A stretch of 36,972 bases of DNA from Solirubrobacterales bacterium (GTDB taxonomy: Bacteria; Actinomycetota; Thermoleophilia; Solirubrobacterales; Solirubrobacteraceae), in assembly GCA_025964175.1 (NCBI GenBank), contig JAOPZL010000370.1:1-36972 (forward strand), written 5' to 3'. Position 1 is the stretch's first letter. Each line of letters opens with the position of its first letter. Positions 7,648 through 18,339 of the stretch are shown one piece after another. Made by a program: the position numbers and the translations under genes. The notes below the pieces were generated by a model. It worked only from the letters and a program-made list of their open reading frames with translations. It was not told where the DNA came from and made no database searches.

Positions 7648-8225
7648 TCGTGCGCCGGTTGCTGCCACCGCTCCTCGCCCTGCTGCTCGGCGTCTCCTGC
7701 GCGTTCCTCGTGGCGTGCGGTGGGGCGAACTCGGCCGGCCTGATCCCCGCCAACCAGGCCTCCTCGATGACCAGTCAGCTCGACAAGATCGATGCCGCGG
7801 TGCGTCGCGGACGCTGCGCCGGAGTCGACAAGCAGGTGGCGACGCTCCAGAGCCAGGTCAACGCCCTCTCGCGCAAGGTCAACGCCCAGCTGCGCTCGCA
7901 GCTGCAGAAGGGCGTCCAGAACCTCAACGACATCGCCTTCGCCCAGTGCTCGGACAACGCGCAGGCGACGCAGACGACGCAGACGCAGACCCAGACGACG
8001 CCGACCCAGACGACCCAGACCGAGACGGTGACGACGCAGACCCAGACGGTCACCACGCCCCCGGAGACGACCCAGACCGTGCCCCCGGAGACACAGACGA
8101 CGACGATCCCGCCGACGACGACCCCGCCGACGCCCGACACCGGAGGCGGTGTCGGGATCCCCGACAACGGCACCGGCGGCACGGACACGAGCGGCGGCGC
8201 GGGCGGCGCCACCCCCATCCCATGA
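7644..8225 (+). CDS. Thr/Gln-rich lipoprotein paired with the following kinase
   Basis: This 193-residue exported protein starts at a GTG overlapping the phosphoesterase stop. It has an Arg-containing n-region, a hydrophobic core (LLPPLLALLLGVSCAFLVA) and a lipobox ending in LVACGG, so it should be a lipoprotein. The first 90 mature residues are a helical, coiled-coil-like part (QVATLQSQVNALSRKVNAQL) with two Cys (GRCAG, FAQCSD). The rest is a low-complexity Thr/Gln/Pro linker (TQTTQTQTQTTPTQTTQTE) with a Gly-rich end. I recognise no family. Its stop overlaps the kinase start (ATGA), which suggests translational coupling and a possible extracytoplasmic partner for that kinase. Confidence 0.72.
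   Translation: MIVRRLLPPLLALLLGVSCAFLVACGGANSAGLIPANQASSMTSQLDKIDAAVRRGRCAGVDKQVATLQSQVNALSRKVNAQLRSQLQKGVQNLNDIAFAQCSDNAQATQTTQTQTQTTPTQTTQTETVTTQTQTVTTPPETTQTVPPETQTTTIPPTTTPPTPDTGGGVGIPDNGTGGTDTSGGAGGATPIP
7966..8140 (+). repeat. ACG-CAG-rich microsatellite-like coding repeat
   Basis: The coding stretch for the Thr/Gln linker is built from repeated ACG CAG / ACC CAG / ACG ACG codons (for example acgcagacgacgcagacgca). It is a low-complexity region in which length changes by slipped pairing are plausible and assembly errors possible. Confidence 0.7.
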
Positions 8226-9469
8226 ACGACGGCATGGAGATCGCCGGGCGCTACCTGATCGAGCGCCGCCTCGGTCTCGGCGGGATGTCGACCGTGCACC
8301 TGGCCCTCGACACCCGGCTGGAGCGCCACGTCGCGGTCAAGCTGCTGGCCGAGCACCTCGCCGACGACCCGACGTTCGTCTCGCGCTTCCAGCGTGAGGC
8401 GCTGTCGGCGGCGCGGCTCGTGCACCCGAACATCGTGCAGGTCTTCGATTCCGGGCTGGACGCCGCGAGCGGGCGCCACTTCATCGTCATGGAGTACGTC
8501 CCCGGGCAGTCGGTCGCCGAGATCCTGCGCGAGCGGGATGCGCGGGATGGGCTGGGCGTCGAGGAGACCCTGGAGATCGTCGTGCAGGCCTGCCACGGCC
8601 TGGACTACGCGCACCGCATGGGCGTCGTGCACCGCGACGTCAAGCCGGGCAACCTGATGCGCACGCCCGACGGGATCATCAAGCTCGCCGACTTCGGGAT
8701 CGCCCGCGCCACCGATCAGTCCTCGATCACCCAGGTCGGCTCGGTGCTCGGCACCGCCGCCTACCTGTCGCCCGAGCAGGCAGCCGGCGAGGAGGCGGGT
8801 CCGCGCGCGGACCTCTACTCGCTGGGCGTCGTCACCTACCAGTGCCTCGCCGGGCGGCTGCCCTACGAGGCGGCGTCGCTGTCGGAGCTGGTGCTCAAGC
8901 AGCAGCGCGAGGCGCCCCAGCGGCTGGACAGCCTGCGTTCGGACATCCCGCCCGCGCTCGCCGCTTCGGTGGCCGCGGCGCTCTCGATCGACCAGCGCGG
9001 GCGCTACGCGTCCGCCCGCGAGATGGGCGAGGCGCTCGACCGCGCGGTCGACGCCGGCGATGCCGACCAGACGGCGGCGACGCGGATGCTGGACGAGCAG
9101 TCCCACTCGACGACCGTGCTCGCGTCCGAACCGTACGACCCGTACGGTTCGGCGGCGTACGACGTCCCGCCGGTGCAGCGCCGCCAGCCCGTCCAGCGCC
9201 GCCGCCAGCCGCCCCCCGGCGCGGCGCCCGCCGCCGTCGCGTACGACTCCGACACGCGCCGGCCGGCCGGCCGCAAGAAGGCGAACACGGGCCGGATCCT
9301 CGCCGTCATGCTGATCATCGTGCTGATCGCCGCGGGCGTCGGCATCGCGATCGTCTCCTCGATGAGCGACAGCCAGCGCATCCGGATCCGCAGCACGGTC
9401 TACGACTCGGTCACCCAGTCGGTGGACTCGATGAAGTCGCTGATCGACGACAACGCCAAGTCGGGCTAG
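8222..9469 (+). CDS. PknB-like membrane Ser/Thr protein kinase
   Basis: This 415-residue Hanks-type kinase has residues 1-270 as the catalytic domain: Gly-rich loop LGLGGMSTVHLA, VAVKLL Lys, catalytic loop HRDVKPGN (about residues 136-143), DFGIA (about 157), then GTAAYLSPEQA and the DLYSLGVV helix. A basic, Pro/Arg/Gln-rich linker (about 290-355) leads to one membrane helix (about 358-380, ILAVMLIIVLIAAGVGIAIV) and a short outer tail of about 35 residues. There are no PASTA repeats, so it does not look like the cell-wall-sensing PknB itself. An outside ligand could instead be sensed through the overlapping lipoprotein gene; that is inference. The start at 8222 gives an ATGA overlap; a second ATG at 8234 is possible. 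Confidence 0.9.
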   Translation: MNDGMEIAGRYLIERRLGLGGMSTVHLALDTRLERHVAVKLLAEHLADDPTFVSRFQREALSAARLVHPNIVQVFDSGLDAASGRHFIVMEYVPGQSVAEILRERDARDGLGVEETLEIVVQACHGLDYAHRMGVVHRDVKPGNLMRTPDGIIKLADFGIARATDQSSITQVGSVLGTAAYLSPEQAAGEEAGPRADLYSLGVVTYQCLAGRLPYEAASLSELVLKQQREAPQRLDSLRSDIPPALAASVAAALSIDQRGRYASAREMGEALDRAVDAGDADQTAATRMLDEQSHSTTVLASEPYDPYGSAAYDVPPVQRRQPVQRRRQPPPGAAPAAVAYDSDTRRPAGRKKANTGRILAVMLIIVLIAAGVGIAIVSSMSDSQRIRIRSTVYDSVTQSVDSMKSLIDDNAKSG

Positions 9470-9499
9470 GTCCCCCGGCGCGAGACGAGAGAGGGTGCC

Positions 9500-11044
9500 G
9501 TGCGGCAGCTGACGAGTCTGGACGCGCAGTTCCTGGCCATCGAGACACCGAGGACCACGGGCCACGTGTCGGGCCTGGCCGTGCTGGACCCGTCGACCGC
9601 CCCGCGCGGGACACTGGAGATCGACGACCTCTGCCGGCTCGTCGGCGAGCGCCTGCCGCTGCTGCCGCCGATGCGCTGGAAGCTCGTGCAGGTCCCGCTC
9701 GGCCTCGACCACCCGTACTGGATCGAGGATGAGGACTTCGACCTCGACTTCCACCTGCGCGAGCTCGCGCTGCCACCCGGCGCCGATGACGCCAAGCTGG
9801 CCGAGCAGGTCGCCCGGCTCGTCGCGCGCCCGCTGGACCGGTCGCGGCCGCTGTGGGAGATCTACCTGATCCACGGGCTGCCCCGGGGCCGCGTCGCGAT
9901 GCTGACGAAGATCCACCACGCCATCGTCGACGGCGTCTCGGGCGCGGAGATCCTCTCGGCCCTGCTCGACGTCACGCCCGAGGGCCGCGACGTGCCGCCC
10001 GCCGCGCCGCCCACCCACGAGCGCCGCCCCAGCGACCTCTCGCTGCTGGGCCGCGCGATCGCCAACATCCCGCTGCAGCCGCTGCGTGCCCTGCGGGCCG
10101 CGCCGGCCACCCTCCCCTACCTCTCGGCGCTGCCCGGCGTCGGCGCCGTCCCCGGGATGGGCCTGCTCAGCAACATCGCCTCGCGCGTCGTCCCCGGCGC
10201 CGACCGCGACGTGCTCGAGTTCTCCAGCGCGCCCGTCCCGGTCACGCCGTTCTCCGGATCGGTCTCCGGCCACCGCCGCTTCGCCTTCGGCCACCTGTCG
10301 CTGCACACGGTCAAGACGATCAAGGACGACTTCGGCTTCACGGTCAACGACGTCGTCGTCGCCCTCTGCACGGGCGCGGTGCGGCGCTGGCTGATCGACC
10401 ACGACGCGCTGCCCCACGACCCGCTCGTCGCGATGGTCCCCGTCTCCGTGCGCACGCCGGAGCAGTTCGGCACGTTCGGCAACCGCGTCTCGGTGATGAC
10501 CGTGCCCATCCCGACGAACGAGCCGGACCCGCGCAAGCGCCTCGAGCGCACCCATGATGTGCTACTCGCGGCCAAGGACCGCCACCGGGCGCTGCCGGCG
10601 AACCTCCTGACCGACGCGACCCGGTTCATCCCGCCCGCGGTCGCCGCGCTCGCCGCGCGGACCACCCTGTCCGTCCTGGCCGGGTCCCGGGCCCCGGTCA
10701 ACCTCGTGATCTCCAACGTCCCGGGCGCGCGCGTCCCGGTGTACTGCGCCGGCGCGCGGCTGGAGGCGCACTACCCGGTATCGGTCATCGCCGACGGGAT
10801 CGGGCTGAACATCACGGTCATGAGCTACCTCGACCGCCTCGACTTCGGCCTCGTCGCCGACCGCGAGACGATCCCGGACCTGTGGTCGATGATGGACGGC
10901 CTGCGCGAGGAGCTCGAGGCGCTGACGCCCGCGGCGGTGGCTACGCCACGGTTCGCGAAAGACCCGGCGCCGCGCCGGAACGAAGCGCCGCCGCGGTCTG
11001 CGGGAGCGTCCCGGCGAGAATCGCCTCGCGCAGATCGGTCATGA
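9500..11044 (+). CDS. Wax ester synthase/diacylglycerol acyltransferase (WS/DGAT)
   Basis: This 514-residue bacterial acyl-CoA:alcohol/diacylglycerol acyltransferase joins fatty acyl groups to fatty alcohols or diacylglycerol to give storage wax or triacylglycerol. The N-terminus has the family LTSLDAQFL, the catalytic HHxxxDG is HHAIVDG at about residue 139, and PLWEIYLI and the later NLVISNVPG motif are present. The GTG start at 9500 has GAGAGGG just upstream. The last 35 residues (after TPAAV) are a basic low-complexity tail with no family counterpart, and their codons lie over the 3' end of the convergent tgt gene. Confidence 0.9.
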   Translation: MRQLTSLDAQFLAIETPRTTGHVSGLAVLDPSTAPRGTLEIDDLCRLVGERLPLLPPMRWKLVQVPLGLDHPYWIEDEDFDLDFHLRELALPPGADDAKLAEQVARLVARPLDRSRPLWEIYLIHGLPRGRVAMLTKIHHAIVDGVSGAEILSALLDVTPEGRDVPPAAPPTHERRPSDLSLLGRAIANIPLQPLRALRAAPATLPYLSALPGVGAVPGMGLLSNIASRVVPGADRDVLEFSSAPVPVTPFSGSVSGHRRFAFGHLSLHTVKTIKDDFGFTVNDVVVALCTGAVRRWLIDHDALPHDPLVAMVPVSVRTPEQFGTFGNRVSVMTVPIPTNEPDPRKRLERTHDVLLAAKDRHRALPANLLTDATRFIPPAVAALAARTTLSVLAGSRAPVNLVISNVPGARVPVYCAGARLEAHYPVSVIADGIGLNITVMSYLDRLDFGLVADRETIPDLWSMMDGLREELEALTPAAVATPRFAKDPAPRRNEAPPRSAGASRRESPRADRS

Positions 11045-12158
11045 GCCGCTGCACGAACGCGAGGTTGTGCAGGGTGACCAGGCGCATGCCGGTCAGCTCC
11101 TTGGCCTTGAGCAGGTAGCGCAGGTAGCCGCGGGAGAACCCGGCCGAGCAGCACGGGCACGGGCAGTCCTCCATGATCGGCTCGTCGGCGTCCTTCCAGC
11201 GGGCGTTGGTGAGGTCGAAGCGCCAGCGCTTCTCGGGATCGGGGACCAGCGCCATGCCGTGGCGGGCGATCCGCGTCGGCATCGCGCAGTCGAAGTGGTC
11301 GATGCCGATCTCCACGCCGCGGATGAGGTCGTCGATCTCGCCGATGCCGAGCAGATGGCGCGGCTTCCCGGGCGCCACGCGGTCCAGCGTGTCGGTCGAC
11401 CACGCGCTGACCTCGTGCATCTGCGCCTTCGTCTCCCCCAGCGAGCCGCCGATGGCGACACCGTCGACCGCGCTGGTGGCGACCGCCTCGGTCGACTCGC
11501 GGCGCAGGTCCTCGTAGACGCCTCCCTGGACGATGCCGTAGACGAGCTGATCCTGCGGGCCGTTCTCCGCGTGCCAGTCCAGGCAGCGCGCCAGCCAGCG
11601 GTGCGTGCGCTCGGTCGAGCGGGCCGTGTAGTCGCGCGTGACGTGGAAGGGCGTGCACTCGTCGAAGACGAGCGCGAGGTCGGAGCCCAGCGCGGCCTGG
11701 ATCTCCATCGACGTCTCGGGGGCGAGGAACTTCTCGCTGCCGTCGATGTAGGAGCGGAAGCGCACGCCGGACTCGTCGATCGAGAGGATGGCGCCGGCCC
11801 GGTCGGAGCCCTGGGAGGCGCGCCCCTTGATCTCGTCGGCGACCGTGCCGTGGCCCATCGAGAAGACCTGGAAGCCGCCCGAGTCGGTGATGATCGGGCC
11901 GTCCCAGCGCATGAACTTGTGCAGCCCGCCGAAGTGGCGGACCCGCTCGTGGCCCGGGTCGAGGAAGAGGTGGAACGTGTTGCCGAGCACCATGTCGTAG
12001 CCGAGCTCGACGACGTCTCGGGGCTCCAGCGCCTTGACCACGCCCTTGGTCGCGAGCGGGACGAAGGCCGGCGTGCGGACCGTCCCGTGCGCGGTGTTCA
12101 GGATCCCGGCGCGGGCCTGGGACGCGGGATCGGTGGCCAGGATGTCCAGGGCGGGCAC
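10941..12158 (-). CDS. tgt: Queuine tRNA-ribosyltransferase (tRNA-guanine transglycosylase)
   Basis: This 405-residue TIM-barrel enzyme exchanges guanine 34 of GUN-anticodon tRNAs for the queuosine precursor preQ1. The catalytic Asp pair is visible in ITDSGGFQVFS and FDCAMPTRIARHG. The zinc site is DCPCPCCSAGF, with the His in VTLHNLAF. Substrate loops (GIVQGGVY, GIGEI) are intact. I start it at the GTG at 12158 (MPALDILATDP); the longer ORF is a read-through. There is no queA or preQ1 pathway gene in the window. A TANNNT (TACCAT) exactly 6 nt before the GTG suggests a leaderless message. The 3' end overlaps the convergent WS/DGAT gene by 104 nt. Confidence 0.93.
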   Translation of the reverse strand: MPALDILATDPASQARAGILNTAHGTVRTPAFVPLATKGVVKALEPRDVVELGYDMVLGNTFHLFLDPGHERVRHFGGLHKFMRWDGPIITDSGGFQVFSMGHGTVADEIKGRASQGSDRAGAILSIDESGVRFRSYIDGSEKFLAPETSMEIQAALGSDLALVFDECTPFHVTRDYTARSTERTHRWLARCLDWHAENGPQDQLVYGIVQGGVYEDLRRESTEAVATSAVDGVAIGGSLGETKAQMHEVSAWSTDTLDRVAPGKPRHLLGIGEIDDLIRGVEIGIDHFDCAMPTRIARHGMALVPDPEKRWRFDLTNARWKDADEPIMEDCPCPCCSAGFSRGYLRYLLKAKELTGMRLVTLHNLAFVQRLMTDLREAILAGTLPQTAAALRSGAAPGLSRTVA

Positions 12159-12164
12159 GCGAGG

Positions 12165-12170
12165 ATGGTA
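12165..12170 (-). promoter_or_regulatory. Candidate leaderless -10 for tgt
   Basis: On the minus strand TACCAT is followed by CCTCGC and then the GTG start of tgt, which places the predicted transcription start on the start codon itself. The element lies inside the first codons of dedA. Confidence 0.4.
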
Positions 12171-12830
12171 GAAGCTAGGATCGTGTTCGCCGCCATCGTC
12201 GACGTCAGCCATGTGGGCTATGCCGCCCTGTTCGCCCTCATCGCCGTCGAGTCGATGGGGATCCCCGTGCCCGGGGAGACCGCGCTCATCACCGGCGCGA
12301 TCCTCGCCAGCAAGGGCCAGCTGCAGATCGAGTGGGTGATCGTGCTGGCCGCCACGGCCGCGATCCTCGGCGACAACGTCGGCTACCTGATCGGCCGCCA
12401 CGGCGGTCGCCGGCTGCTGACGATGAACGGCCCGTTCCTGGCGACGCGGCAGCGCGTCCTGCGCGTCGGGGAGCCGTTCTTCGAGCGCCACGGGCCCAAG
12501 GCCGTCTTCCTCGGCCGCTTCACCGCCGGCCTGCGCATCTGGGCCGCGTGGCTGGCGGGGGCGACCCACATGCCGTGGAAGTCGTTCCTGCTCTACAACG
12601 CGCTCGGCGGCATCGTGTGGGCGACGGTCGTCGGCGTGCTCGCCTACGTCCTCGGCCACGCCGCGGAGAAGGCGATCGAGGTGGCGGGCGTGGTCGGGCT
12701 CGTCGGCGCGGTCGTCGTCGTGATCGGCGCGTTCGTCGTCCTGCGCCGTCGCCACGCCGCCCAGGAGGAGCGGTTGGAGGAGGAGGCCGACGCGGCGGAG
12801 GCCGCGGCGACCTCGGACCCCTCCCTCTAG
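12165..12830 (+). CDS. DedA family membrane protein
   Basis: This protein of up to 221 residues is of the DedA/SNARE-associated family. It shows ESMGIPVPGETALI, the GDNVGYLIGRHGGR loop, the FxxRHGPKAVFLGRFTAGLR motif and WAAWLAGATHMPWKSFLLYNALGGIVWA. DedA proteins act at the inner membrane in lipid carrier (undecaprenyl phosphate) or phospholipid flipping and in proton-gradient maintenance; the exact role here is inferred from the family. About five membrane segments are visible, then an acidic Glu/Ala tail. The start is uncertain: the ATG at 12165 is 6 nt from the divergent tgt start, and GTGs at 12183 and 12213 are alternatives. The stop shares CTAG with the convergent marR stop. Confidence 0.87.
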   Translation: MVEARIVFAAIVDVSHVGYAALFALIAVESMGIPVPGETALITGAILASKGQLQIEWVIVLAATAAILGDNVGYLIGRHGGRRLLTMNGPFLATRQRVLRVGEPFFERHGPKAVFLGRFTAGLRIWAAWLAGATHMPWKSFLLYNALGGIVWATVVGVLAYVLGHAAEKAIEVAGVVGLVGAVVVVIGAFVVLRRRHAAQEERLEEEADAAEAAATSDPSL

Positions 12831-13297
12831 GAGCTCTGGGCCGAGCCGGGCAGGATCCGCTCCCACGTGTCGCCGAGCATGTCCTGCTCCTGGCGCGAGA
12901 GGTGGGAGAGGAAGTGGCGGCGCACGCCGTCCAGGTGCGTGGCGCGGGCGGCCGCGAGCTTGCCGCGGCCCTCGCCGGTGATCACGGCGAACGAGCCGCG
13001 CGCGTCGGAGTCACAGGCCTGGCGCTCGATGAGGCGGTCGCGCTCGAGGCGGTCGGCCAGCCGGGTCAGCCCGCTGCGCGAGAGCAGCACCTGGGTGGCG
13101 AGGTCGTGCATGCGCAGCCGTCCGCCCTCGGAGTCGCCCAGGAAGAGCAGCACCTCGTAGGAGGTGAGGCTGAGGCCGTGCTCGCGCTCGAGCTCGGCGT
13201 CCAGCGCCCTGACGAGGGTCTGATGGACGCGGAGCATGCCGCGCCACGCGCGCAGCTCGCGCGGCGTGAGGAGCGTGGGGAGGATGGACTCGGTCAC
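12827..13297 (-). CDS. MarR family transcriptional regulator
   Basis: This roughly 156-residue winged-helix repressor-type protein has a dimerisation helix (ELRAWRGMLRVHQTLVRAL), the DNA-binding helices LTSYEVLLFLGDSEGGRLRMHDLATQ, recognition LLSRSGLTRLADRLERDRL and the wing with RGSFAVITGEGR. MarR proteins usually bind small phenolic or other ligands and control nearby transport or resistance genes. No such target is next to it: dedA is convergent and gpmI is on the far side of a hairpin. I choose the GTG at 13297; the track's 13381 start would extend past the -10-like TACAAT. Confidence 0.87.
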   Translation of the reverse strand: MTESILPTLLTPRELRAWRGMLRVHQTLVRALDAELEREHGLSLTSYEVLLFLGDSEGGRLRMHDLATQVLLSRSGLTRLADRLERDRLIERQACDSDARGSFAVITGEGRGKLAAARATHLDGVRRHFLSHLSRQEQDMLGDTWERILPGSAQSS

Positions 13298-13307
13298 GAC
13301 TCGACTT

Positions 13308-13320
13308 ATTGTACGCGCAA
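13308..13320 (-). promoter_or_regulatory. Candidate marR promoter with operator-like repeat
   Basis: On the minus strand TACAAT (a very good -10) lies 10 nt before the GTG. It is embedded in TTGCGCGTACAA, whose ends (TTG...CAA) form a short palindrome. A MarR dimer could bind here to repress its own gene. No convincing -35 was found. Confidence 0.4.
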
Positions 13321-13410
13321 CGACCGGCGGGCGCCACGGACCTCTGGATCGCGGTTGAAGATCCGCCGTCGCAAGCTTCACGGGATCTTGACCTGCGCTT
13401 GAGCGGGGTG

Positions 13411-13448
13411 CCGCAGGATGCGTCCTGCGGATCCTCCCCCAGGACGCA
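13411..13448. repeat. Two mutually exclusive hairpins
   Basis: CCGCAGGA (13411-13418) pairs with TCCTGCGG (13423-13430) over a 4-nt loop. TGCGTCCTG (13419-13427) can instead pair with CAGGACGCA (13440-13448). The two folds share bases and cannot coexist. The element lies between the large hairpin after gpmI and the marR promoter. Confidence 0.5.
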
Positions 13449-13451
13449 CCC

Positions 13452-13511
13452 GACGACGGCCCACCGGCTCCCCATACGACCCTGACCCAGTCCGGAGCCG
13501 GGGCCGTCGTC
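13452..13511 (-). terminator. Large hairpin ending the glycolytic operon
   Basis: GACGACGGCC (13452-13461) pairs with GGCCGTCGTC (13502-13511), and just inside them CCGGCTCC (13464-13471) pairs with GGAGCCGG (13494-13501). This is an 18-bp stem with one 2-nt bulge, 11 nt past the gpmI stop. There is no U-tract on the minus strand, whereas the + side is followed by CCTTCTTCT. It is a likely terminator, possibly bidirectional or Rho-assisted. Confidence 0.6.
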
Positions 13512-13522
13512 CCTTCTTCTGC

Positions 13523-15013
13523 TCAGGCGAGCATCGTCTGGCCGGTCATCGCCTCGGGCTGGTCGAGCCCGAGCAGCTGCAGGACGGTGGGCGCCACGTC
13601 GGCGAGGATGCCCTCGTCGCGCAGCTCCACCCCGTCCAGCGTGACCACGAACGGCACCGGGTTGAGCGTGTGGGCGGTGTTGGGCGAGCCGTCCTCGTTG
13701 ATCATGAAGTCGGCGTTGCCGTGGTCGGCGGTGATAACGCACACGCCGCCGCGCGCCCGGACCGCCTCCACGATCTCCCCCAGGCAGCGATCGGCCGTCT
13801 GGACCGCCTCGACCGCCGCGGGGACGACGCCGGTGTGCCCGACCATGTCCGCGTTGGCGAAGTTGATGATCCCGAAGCCGAAGTCCTCCTGCGCCCAGGC
13901 CGAGACGAACGCCGCGGCCGCCTCGGGGCCGCTCATCGCCGGCTTGAAGTCGTAGGTCGGGACGTCGCGCGGCGAGGGGACCAGCTCGCGGCGCTCGCCC
14001 TCCTGCGGCTGCTCCTCGCCACCACCGAAGAAGTACGTCACGTGCGGGTACTTCTCCGTCTCGGCGACGTGCAGCTGGCGCAGCCCGGCCGAGGCGATCG
14101 TCACCGGCAGCGTGGTCGACGGACGGTGCGGCGGGAAGGCGATCGGGTACGGCCAGCCCTCGACGTACTCGGTGAGCGTCACGTAGCGCGACGGCTCGTG
14201 GGCCAGCGCCTCGGTGATCTGGCGCATCCGGTCCGGGCGGAAGTTGAAGGCGATGACCGTGTCCTGCGGACGGATGCGGGCCTCGGCGCCGACCGTCGTG
14301 GCGTCGATGAACTCGTCGGTCTCGCCGCGCTCGTACGCCTCGCGGGCCGCGTCGGACGCGTGCTCCACGTGGTGGGCGGCGGTGCCGTCGACCAACAGCG
14401 CGCGAGCGCGCTCGGTGCGCTCCTCGCGCCGGTCGCGGTCCATCGCGTAGTAGCGGCCGATGACGGTGCCGACCCGGGCGCCGTCGAAGCCCTCGACCCG
14501 CTCCAGGAAGGCGACGCCGCCCGAGGGCGAGGTGTCGCGGCCGTCGGTGAACGCGTGGATGACGAGGTCGGGGACGCCGACCTCCCGGCCCAGGGCGACG
14601 AGCGCCTGCAGGTGCTCCAGCGAGGAGTGCACGCCGCCGTCGGAGACGAGGCCGATCAGATGGACGCGCTCCGCGGACGCCAGCGCGTCGCGCAGCACGT
14701 CGTTGCCGGCCGGCGGGTCGCTGAGCAGCGCCTCGTCGATGCGCAGCAGGTCCTGCTTGACCACCGCGCCCGCGCCGAGGTTGAGATGACCGACCTCGGA
14801 GTTGCCCATCTGGCCGGGCGGCAGGCCGACGTCGGGGCCGCAGGTGCGCAGCTGGGCGTGTGGGTATCGCGCCCACAGCGCGTCCATGACCGGCGTGTCG
14901 GCGAGCGCGACCGCGTTGCCCGGGCCCTCGGGCGCGAGCGCCCAGCCGTCGAGGACGACGAGGCAGACCGCCGGGACCGGGAGCCCAGCGGTCGCGCTCG
15001 CGCTCTGCGCCAT
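13523..15013 (-). CDS. gpmI: 2,3-bisphosphoglycerate-independent phosphoglycerate mutase
   Basis: This 496-residue dimanganese enzyme of the alkaline phosphatase superfamily interconverts 3- and 2-phosphoglycerate. The metal-binding start LVVLDGWALAPEGPGNAV, the phosphoserine site QMGNSEVGHLNLGAG, VSDGGVHSS, HAFTDGRDTSP and the metal site TADHGNADF are all intact. The ATG at 15013 lies 5 nt after the tpiA stop. The track's longer ORF is a read-through over tpiA. It is the last gene of the gapA-pgk-tpiA-gpmI run. Enolase is not adjacent. Confidence 0.95.
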   Translation of the reverse strand: MAQSASATAGLPVPAVCLVVLDGWALAPEGPGNAVALADTPVMDALWARYPHAQLRTCGPDVGLPPGQMGNSEVGHLNLGAGAVVKQDLLRIDEALLSDPPAGNDVLRDALASAERVHLIGLVSDGGVHSSLEHLQALVALGREVGVPDLVIHAFTDGRDTSPSGGVAFLERVEGFDGARVGTVIGRYYAMDRDRREERTERARALLVDGTAAHHVEHASDAAREAYERGETDEFIDATTVGAEARIRPQDTVIAFNFRPDRMRQITEALAHEPSRYVTLTEYVEGWPYPIAFPPHRPSTTLPVTIASAGLRQLHVAETEKYPHVTYFFGGGEEQPQEGERRELVPSPRDVPTYDFKPAMSGPEAAAAFVSAWAQEDFGFGIINFANADMVGHTGVVPAAVEAVQTADRCLGEIVEAVRARGGVCVITADHGNADFMINEDGSPNTAHTLNPVPFVVTLDGVELRDEGILADVAPTVLQLLGLDQPEAMTGQTMLA

Positions 15014-15018
15014 CGCGC

Positions 15019-15779
15019 TCAGCTCCGCGCGGCGTCGATGATCGCCGCGAACGACGCCGGATCCAGCGATGCCCCGCCGACGAGCGCGCCGTCGATGTCG
15101 GGCAACGCCAGCAGCTCCGCGGCGTTCTCGGGCTTGACCGAGCCGCCGTAGAGGATCCGCACCTGCTGGGCGGCGTCCTTGTCGAAGCCGGCCACCAGCG
15201 CACGCACGAAGGCGATCGCCTCCTGGGCCTGCTCGAGCGTGGCGACCTGCCCGGTGCCGATCGCCCAGATCGGCTCGTAGGCGATCGTGACCTCCGTCAA
15301 GCGGTCCACGGCCACCTTCTCCAGCGCCTCCTGCACCTGATGGCGCAGGGTGCGCTCGGTGTCTCCGGCCAGGCGCTGCTCCTCGGTCTCGCCGACGCAC
15401 AGCATCGGAGCGAGGCCGGCCTCCAGCGCGGCGGGCACCTTCAGCTGCAGCGCCCGGTCGGTCTCGCCGAAGTACTGGCGCCGCTCGGAATGGCCCAGCA
15501 GCGTGCCGTGGACGTCGAGCTCGGTCAGCATCGGCGCGGAGATCTCACCGGTGTAGGCGCCCGACGGGGCCTCGTGCATGTTCTGGGCGTAGATCGCCAG
15601 CTGCGATCCGCGCGTCGAGTCGACGACCGCCTGCAGCGCCGTGTACGGAACGCACAGGACGACCTCGAGGCCCTCGACGTCGGCGACGCGTGGCAGCAGG
15701 CCGGCGACGTACTCCTCGGCCTGGGCGATCGTCTTGTGCATCTTCCAGTTGCCGGCGATGACCGGGGTCCGACTGCTGC

Positions 15780-15783
<4 letters not shown>
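15019..15783 (-). CDS. tpiA: Triosephosphate isomerase
   Basis: This 254-residue TIM-barrel enzyme interconverts dihydroxyacetone phosphate and glyceraldehyde 3-phosphate. Catalytic residues are visible: N and K in GNWKMHK (residues 12 and 14), His in LLGHSERRQYFGE, and Glu in AYEPIWAIGTGQ. The phosphate loop is RILYGGSVKPEN. The start ATG overlaps the pgk stop by 4 nt (ATGA). Its length is normal. Confidence 0.96.
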
Positions 15784-18332
<2,549 letters not shown>

Positions 18333-18339
18333 GGGTGCG

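Noticed and set aside
4666-7668. 1000-residue minus-strand ORF
   Set aside because: It is antisense to the GGDEF-EAL and phosphoesterase genes. Its composition (Arg, Gly, Gln, Asp, Val low complexity) is typical of GC-rich shadow frames and shows no domain.
7966-8140. Possible CRISPR-like or tandem DNA repeat
   Set aside because: The repeat is codon-level Thr/Gln low complexity inside a coding frame, without fixed-length repeats and spacers.
7775-10555. 926-residue minus-strand ORF
   Set aside because: It is antisense to the lipoprotein, kinase and acyltransferase genes. There is no recognisable motif and it has biased shadow composition.
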